Assembly: GCA_001873585.1 (NCBI GenBank) | Contig: MNZL01000098.1 | Span: 1-9,486 of the forward strand | Direction of reading: 5' to 3' | Length of the DNA: 9,486 nt | DNA from: Rhodobacterales bacterium CG2_30_65_12 | GTDB taxonomy: Bacteria; Pseudomonadota; Alphaproteobacteria; Rhodobacterales; Rhodobacteraceae | Shown: one piece after another, positions 5,569 through 9,486 of the stretch | Position numbering within the stretch: the stretch's first letter is position 1 | How the letters are laid out: every line of letters begins with the position of its first letter | Notes under the pieces: generated by a model | The model's input: only the letters and a program-made list of their open reading frames with translations | The model's database searches: none | Told to the model about the DNA's origin: nothing | Program-made: the position numbers and the translations under genes

Positions 5569-7317
5569 ATGACCCCGGCCCAGAAAGAACAGGGCGAAAC
5601 CGAACTTCGTGCGGCGCGGCGCGAGAGCCGTGGGCTGTTTTGGGCGGCCGGGCTGTTTTCCGTCTTCGTCAATATCCTGATGTTGACCGGGCCGATCTAC
5701 ATGCTGCAGATCTACGACCGCGTGCTCGGCTCGCGTTCGGTGGCGACGCTGATCGCGCTCACCGTGCTGATGGGATTTCTGTTCCTGATGATGGGTGTGC
5801 TCGACTATGCCCGGGGCCGGGTGCTGGCGCGGATCGGCGCGAAATTCCAGGCCCGGCTCGACCGGCGGGTGTTTTCCGCCGTGCTGCGCCGCGAGGCGGT
5901 GGCGGCGGGCGGGGCAAAGCGCACCTCCAACACGCTGCGCGATCTCGAAGCGGTGCAGCGGCTGCTCTCTTCACCCGTCTTCGCCGCAGTGTTTGATATG
6001 CCGTGGACGCCGATCTTTCTCGCCGGCATCCTGATCTTTCACCCCTACCTTGGCTATCTCGCGCTCGCCGGTGGCGGGGTTCTGGTGGTGATCACGATCC
6101 TCAACCAGATCCTCACCGCGGGCCCGGTGAGAAGCGCCAACGCCGCGACGATGCGCGCCGACCACCTGGCAGAACAGTTGCGCGCAGAGGCCGAGATGGT
6201 GCGCGCGCTCGGCATGTCGGATGCCGCCTTCGAGCGCTGGCACCAGGCCCGCACCGCATCGCTTGCCGATACCATTGTTTCGTCCGACCGCTCCGGCCAG
6301 TTTTCGGCGATGTCCAAGACCTTCAGGATGTTTTTGCAATCGGCAATGCTGGGGCTGGGCGCTTACCTGGTGCTGCAGGGCGAGCTTAGCCCGGGGGCGA
6401 TGATTGCGGGTTCGATCCTGCTTGGCCGGGCGCTCGCGCCGGTCGACATGGCAATCGGTCAATGGCAGCTGGTCCAGCGTGCGCGCCAGGGCTGGCAGGG
6501 GCTGGTGGAGCTTCTGGGCGAAGTGCCGCCGGAGGCGCCGCGCACCCGGCTGCCGCGCCCGCAGGGGCACCTGACGGCGGAAAACCTCACCGTGGTGCCG
6601 CCGGGGCAATCCCAAGCCAGCCTGCGGATGGTGAATTTCGAGGTCAGGCCGGGTGAGGCGCTCGGCGTGATCGGCCCTTCCGGCGCCGGCAAGTCGACGC
6701 TGGCGCGAACCATAACCGGGGTCTGGCGGCCCGCAGGTGGCAAGATCCGGCTCGACGGCGCGGCGCTCGACCAGTTCGAGCCCGCCGTGCTTGGCCAGCA
6801 TATCGGTTATCTGCCGCAGCGGGTGCAGTTGTTTGATGGCACCATCGCCGAAAACATCGCCGGACTCAGCACTGCGCCCGATGCCGCGGCGGTGGTGGCG
6901 GCGGCGAAGAAGGCCGCTGCGCACGAGCTGATCCTGCACCTTCCCGATGGTTACGATACCCGGGTCTCGGGTGGTGGCGGCATGCTCTCGGGCGGGCAGA
7001 TGCAGCGCATCGGCCTTGCCCGGGCGATGTATGGCGGACCCGTCGTGCTGGTGCTCGACGAGCCCAACTCCAACCTCGACAACGAGGGCAGCCACGCGCT
7101 CAACGACGCGGTGCGCGAGATGAAGGCGGGGGGCGGCGCGGTGCTGATCATGGCGCACCGGCCCTCGGCGATCAGCGAGGTCGAGAAGCTGCTGGTGCTC
7201 GATCACGGCATGGTCAAGGCTTTCGGCCCGCGCGACGAGGTGCTCGCGCGCACGGTGCAGAACGCCCAGGCGATCCGTTCGACGGCGGCGCAGGGCCAGT
7301 CCGGAGGGGTGAGCTGA
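5569..7317 (+). CDS. type I secretion system permease/ATPase, PrtD type
   Basis: This 582-residue inner-membrane ABC exporter is a half-transporter. The N-terminal membrane domain (about 22-310) opens with LFSVFVNILMLTGPIYMLQIYDRVL, a hallmark of the PrtD/HlyB exporter family. The ATPase domain (about 335-575) has Walker A GPSGAGKST (369-377), Q-loop Gln417, signature LSGGQ (473-477), Walker B VVLVLDEP with Asp497 and Glu498, and the H-loop His530. No N-terminal C39 peptidase or C39-like domain is present. In the family this fits substrates with an uncleaved C-terminal signal, such as RTX proteins and proteases, rather than double-glycine leader peptides. The stop overlaps the hlyD-like start (TGATG), so the two are translationally coupled. 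A TTG start 7 codons earlier is possible but less likely. The substrate cannot be told from the window. Confidence 0.95.
   Translation: MTPAQKEQGETELRAARRESRGLFWAAGLFSVFVNILMLTGPIYMLQIYDRVLGSRSVATLIALTVLMGFLFLMMGVLDYARGRVLARIGAKFQARLDRRVFSAVLRREAVAAGGAKRTSNTLRDLEAVQRLLSSPVFAAVFDMPWTPIFLAGILIFHPYLGYLALAGGGVLVVITILNQILTAGPVRSANAATMRADHLAEQLRAEAEMVRALGMSDAAFERWHQARTASLADTIVSSDRSGQFSAMSKTFRMFLQSAMLGLGAYLVLQGELSPGAMIAGSILLGRALAPVDMAIGQWQLVQRARQGWQGLVELLGEVPPEAPRTRLPRPQGHLTAENLTVVPPGQSQASLRMVNFEVRPGEALGVIGPSGAGKSTLARTITGVWRPAGGKIRLDGAALDQFEPAVLGQHIGYLPQRVQLFDGTIAENIAGLSTAPDAAAVVAAAKKAAAHELILHLPDGYDTRVSGGGGMLSGGQMQRIGLARAMYGGPVVLVLDEPNSNLDNEGSHALNDAVREMKAGGGAVLIMAHRPSAISEVEKLLVLDHGMVKAFGPRDEVLARTVQNAQAIRSTAAQGQSGGVS
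7303..7309 (+). promoter_or_regulatory. strong ribosome binding site of the adaptor gene
   Basis: GGAGGGG lies inside the end of the ABC transporter gene, 7 nt before the ATG at 7317. It fixes the start and supports coupled expression of the transporter and its adaptor. Confidence 0.8.
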
Positions 7318-8726
7318 TGGGAACCGAGATCACCCGCCCGGCCCCGACCGCAGTGACGAAAACCGCGCGTGCCGGCGCTGTGGCCCTCGCCGGCCCCGGC
7401 GCGCCGGACGGCAACAGCGAAGCGCAGGTGCTCAGGGCCTGGTCGGCGCGCGGCCCGGTGATTGTCGGTATCCTCGCCGTGCTGGCGCTGGTGGGGGGCT
7501 TCGGCACCTGGTCGGTGATGTCCAACATCGCCGGCGCGATCGTCGCTCCGGGCGCAATCGAGCTGGAGCAGAACCGCCAGGTGGTGCAGCATCCCGACGG
7601 CGGGGTGGTTACGGAAATCCTGGTGGGCGAGGGTGACTTGGTGGAAGCCGGTCAGGTGCTCGTGCGGCTCGATCGCGAGCGGCTCGACACCGAGCGCACC
7701 ATCGTCGAAAGCCAGCTGTTTGAGCTGATGGCGCGGCGTGGCCGGCTCGAGGCCGAACGCGACGGCGATGCCGAGATCGGTTTTGACGATCAACTCATCG
7801 CCGCGGCCGCCGCAAACTCCGACGTAGCGGAGATGCTCGAGAGCAACCGCAACCTGTTTGCCCAGCGGCGCGATAATTTCGCCGCCTCGGTTGAGCAGCT
7901 TGGCAAGCGCAAGGCGCAGACCGTGGCGCAGATCGAGGGGCTATCGGCCCAGCTCACCGCGCTTGAAACCCAGGTGGCGCTGATCGATGAGGAGCTGAAG
8001 GGCCAGTATGAATTGCAGGAAAAAGGGCTGGCGCAGCTTCCCCGGGTGATGTCGCTCGAGCGCGAAAAGGCGCGGCTCCAGGGCGCGGCGGGGGAGGTCG
8101 TCGCCTCGAAGGCGCAGGCCGAGGGGCGGATCACCGAGGTCGAGATCGAGATCATCCGGATCGGGGCGCAGAGCCGCGAGGATGCCATCACGGCGCTCAG
8201 CGAGCAGGAGGGGCGCGAGCTGGAGCTGGCCGAGCGCCGCCGCGCGATCCTCGAACAGCTCTCCCGGCTCGATATCCGCGCGCCGCTCTCGGGCGCTGTC
8301 CATGCGCTGCAGATCTTCGGCGAACGCTCGGTGATCCAGCCGGCCCAGCCGGTGCTCTATATCGTGCCGCAGGACCGACCGCTGGTTATCGGCGTGCAGG
8401 TCGAGACGATCCATGTGGACCAGGTGCATGTGGGCCAGGAGGTAATTCTGCGGTTTTCGGCCTTCAATTCCCGGCAGACCCCGGAGATCTTGGGCCGGGT
8501 GATCTCGGTGTCGCCCGACGCGCTGTCGGACGATCGGACCGGCCGCAGCTTTTACCGGGCGCGGGTGGAACTCAGCGAGGGCGAGATCGACAAGCTGCCC
8601 GAGGGTTCGGTGCTGATTCCCGGCATGCCGGTCGAGGCTTATCTTCGCACCGGCGACCGTAGCCCGATCACCTATCTGATGAAACCGCTGGCGGATTATT
8701 TCAACAAGGCGTTCCGCGAGAATTAG
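7317..8726 (+). CDS. type I secretion membrane fusion (adaptor) protein, HlyD family
   Basis: This 469-residue periplasmic adaptor would link the ABC exporter to a TolC-type outer membrane channel. A cytoplasmic tail rich in Ala, Pro and Gly (1-45) precedes one membrane segment (about 47-68). Two half-lipoyl segments flank the hairpin: residues 73-118 (GGVVTEILVGEGDLVEAGQVL) and 318-350 (LDIRAPLSGAVHALQIFG). Between them a long charged helical stretch (about 119-316) forms the predicted coiled-coil hairpin. The beta-barrel region follows, and the protein ends in RSPITYLMKPLADYFNKAFRE, the family-typical C terminus of PrtE/HlyD adaptors. Length is normal for the type I secretion subfamily. The start overlaps the transporter stop by one base. 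No third secretion gene follows: the next 392 bp are non-coding and the next gene is imuB. Confidence 0.96.
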   Translation: MGTEITRPAPTAVTKTARAGAVALAGPGAPDGNSEAQVLRAWSARGPVIVGILAVLALVGGFGTWSVMSNIAGAIVAPGAIELEQNRQVVQHPDGGVVTEILVGEGDLVEAGQVLVRLDRERLDTERTIVESQLFELMARRGRLEAERDGDAEIGFDDQLIAAAAANSDVAEMLESNRNLFAQRRDNFAASVEQLGKRKAQTVAQIEGLSAQLTALETQVALIDEELKGQYELQEKGLAQLPRVMSLEREKARLQGAAGEVVASKAQAEGRITEVEIEIIRIGAQSREDAITALSEQEGRELELAERRRAILEQLSRLDIRAPLSGAVHALQIFGERSVIQPAQPVLYIVPQDRPLVIGVQVETIHVDQVHVGQEVILRFSAFNSRQTPEILGRVISVSPDALSDDRTGRSFYRARVELSEGEIDKLPEGSVLIPGMPVEAYLRTGDRSPITYLMKPLADYFNKAFREN

Positions 8727-8824
8727 CGGGTCAACGGAGCATTTGAACCCCTCCACCGGATGAAGCCGAGCCTCGCCAAGCCTTTCAAATGTCTTGATAC
8801 GTTGATCCAAAGCGAAAAGAACGA

Positions 8825-8852
8825 GTGGTTCGAAGCGGCAGAGTCGAACCAC
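8825..8852. repeat. perfect 9-bp inverted repeat with 10-nt loop
   Basis: GTGGTTCGA (8825-8833) and TCGAACCAC (8844-8852) are exact inverse complements around a 10-nt loop. On the minus strand the stem is followed by a T-rich stretch (TCGTTCTTTTCG), so it could act as an imperfect terminator for minus-strand transcripts. On the plus strand it lies about 100 bp after the adaptor gene without a T run. The GGTTCGACTC segment on the minus strand resembles a tRNA T-arm, but no full tRNA cloverleaf can be drawn. Confidence 0.6.
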
Positions 8853-9083
8853 CAGGGCAGGGTCCCGGCCGGGCGACGCCATCGGTGTGCCAAACCCCGC
8901 CGTGCGTGGTGACACTTGCTTCGGCAAATCAATTTCAAACATCAAGAACATCGGTTTCCAGGAATATAAATATATTTCAGAGAGTTGCGCATAATTTTAT
9001 GTTAACGCTCTGGTCAGATTTACCAATCGTGACATTTTGCGCGCCCTGGGCCGACTCGACTCTCCGTCTGCGCGCGGGTAAAA

Positions 9084-9098
9084 GAACATTTAGCGAAC
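9084..9098 (+). promoter_or_regulatory. LexA (SOS) box of the alphaproteobacterial type
   Basis: GAAC (9084-9087), seven bases, then GAAC (9095-9098) exactly matches the alphaproteobacterial LexA operator, usually written GTTC-N7-GTTC and here read on the opposite strand. It lies 20 bp before the imuB start codon. Since imuB genes are known SOS genes in this class, motif and context agree. The promoter boxes around it could not be assigned with confidence. Confidence 0.85.
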
Positions 9099-9118
9099 AT
9101 ACGCCAGTGCCACCCGCC

Positions 9119-9486
9119 ATGCCCCGCAAACGTTTTCTCAGCCTGTGGTTTCCCCGCCTTGCCGCCGAGCGGCTGGTGCGGCTCGAGCATCGGCTCATGC
9201 CCGGCCCGCTCGCGGTGGTGGCCGACCAGCGTGGCACGCAGGTGCTCATCAGCCTCAGCATCGAGGCCGAGGCGGCCGGGCTTTTTCCCGGCCAGCCGCT
9301 TGGCGATGCCCGGGCGATCTGCCCCGATCTTGCCTCGCGGCCGGCAAACCCCGTGGCCGAGGCCGGCTTTCTCACCACGTTGCGGCGCTGGGCGGGAAAG
9401 TTCACCCCGTGGGTCTCGCAGGAGCCGCCCGCCGCGCTGGTGCTCGATATCACCGGCTGCGCCCATCTTTTCGGCGGCGAAGAGGG
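9119..9486 (+). CDS. imuB: ImuB, Y-family DNA polymerase-like damage-tolerance protein, N-terminal part
   Basis: The first 122 codons are visible; the gene runs off the right edge. ImuB is the Y-family-related, probably non-catalytic partner that links DnaE2 to the beta clamp during error-prone translesion synthesis. Diagnostic stretches are LSLWFPRLAAERLVR (7-21), GLFPGQPLGDARAICPDL (54-71), RRWAGKFTPWVS (89-100) and LVLDITGCAHLFGGEE (107-122). The first motif lacks the metal-binding aspartate that active Y-family polymerases have near their N terminus, as expected for ImuB. No clear ribosome site precedes the ATG; an in-frame GTG at 9107 is an alternative. A LexA box directly upstream indicates SOS induction. 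imuA, usually placed before imuB, is not found between the secretion genes and this one. Confidence 0.93.
   Translation, partial: MPRKRFLSLWFPRLAAERLVRLEHRLMPGPLAVVADQRGTQVLISLSIEAEAAGLFPGQPLGDARAICPDLASRPANPVAEAGFLTTLRRWAGKFTPWVSQEPPAALVLDITGCAHLFGGEE

Larger units (their letters stand above)
8727..9118. other. 392-bp intergenic region between the secretion operon and imuB
   Basis: No credible protein gene is seen here. Left to right it holds a perfect 9-bp inverted repeat (8825-8852), an AT-rich patch with the palindrome AAATATATTT (8968-8977) and further AT-rich sequence to about 9005, then a LexA box (9084-9098) just before imuB. Short frames are open on both strands in 8723-8938. The minus-strand one (71 codons) overlaps the end of the adaptor gene and has no recognised homology. 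The region may carry a degenerate gene or repeat remnant, but I cannot name it. Confidence 0.6.

Noticed and set aside
8815..8890. Minus-strand tRNA gene
   Set aside because: Only a T-arm-like and acceptor-like 3' segment is present. No matching 5' acceptor, D-arm or anticodon arm could be found.
8760..8912. about 50-codon plus-strand frame starting MKPSLAKPFK
   Set aside because: No ribosome site and no recognisable family. Part of it arises from the hairpin and tRNA-arm-like sequence.
7941..8951. 336-codon minus-strand frame over the end of the adaptor gene
   Set aside because: Most of it is antisense to a well-supported HlyD gene, and its composition is typical of a shadow frame. Only the short part beyond 8726 is noted separately.
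8977..9466. Minus-strand frames of 148-158 codons at the right edge
   Set aside because: They are antisense to imuB, whose plus-strand translation matches the family throughout.

Overview
The window is GC-rich with compact gene spacing. Its gene families (an alphaproteobacterial-type PBP1A, a PrtD/HlyD-type secretion pair, glnK-amtB, and imuB behind a GAAC-N7-GAAC LexA box) point to an alphaproteobacterium, most likely of the Rhodobacteraceae. That placement is inferred from gene content and motif style, not from a marker gene.

Left part (1-1250). The first 20 codons of a minus-strand gene run off the left edge. They carry the N-terminal signature of the Memo family. Divergent from it is a complete radical SAM gene, the AmmeMemoRadiSam system enzyme, with a good sigma70-like promoter whose -35 box lies inside the start of the Memo gene. 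These are two of the three members of a widely conserved but biochemically obscure trio; the third (AMMECR1) is not in the window.

Nitrogen block (1204-3271). On the minus strand, glnK (GTG start) and amtB form the classic P-II/ammonium channel operon. It ends in a strong intrinsic terminator that faces the end of the radical SAM gene. The 300-bp gap upstream of glnK holds several short dyads that are plausible regulator sites.

Cell wall gene (3272-5458, plus). This is a complete bifunctional class A penicillin-binding protein with all glycosyltransferase and transpeptidase motifs intact.

Type I secretion (5569-8726, plus). A PrtD-type ABC transporter and an HlyD-family adaptor are translationally coupled (TGATG overlap). 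Neither a substrate gene nor a TolC-like outer membrane gene is present in the window.

Right part (8727-9486). A 392-bp intergenic stretch holds a perfect 9-bp inverted repeat, an AT-rich patch and a LexA box. It leads into the start of imuB (damage-tolerance Y-family polymerase homologue), which is cut by the right edge. The usual upstream partner imuA is not there.

Most of the window is ordinary core-genome content. The points most worth a second look are the Memo/AmrS divergent pair, the orphan secretion pair, and the LexA-controlled imuB without imuA. No prophage, insertion sequence, CRISPR array or RNA gene was recognised.
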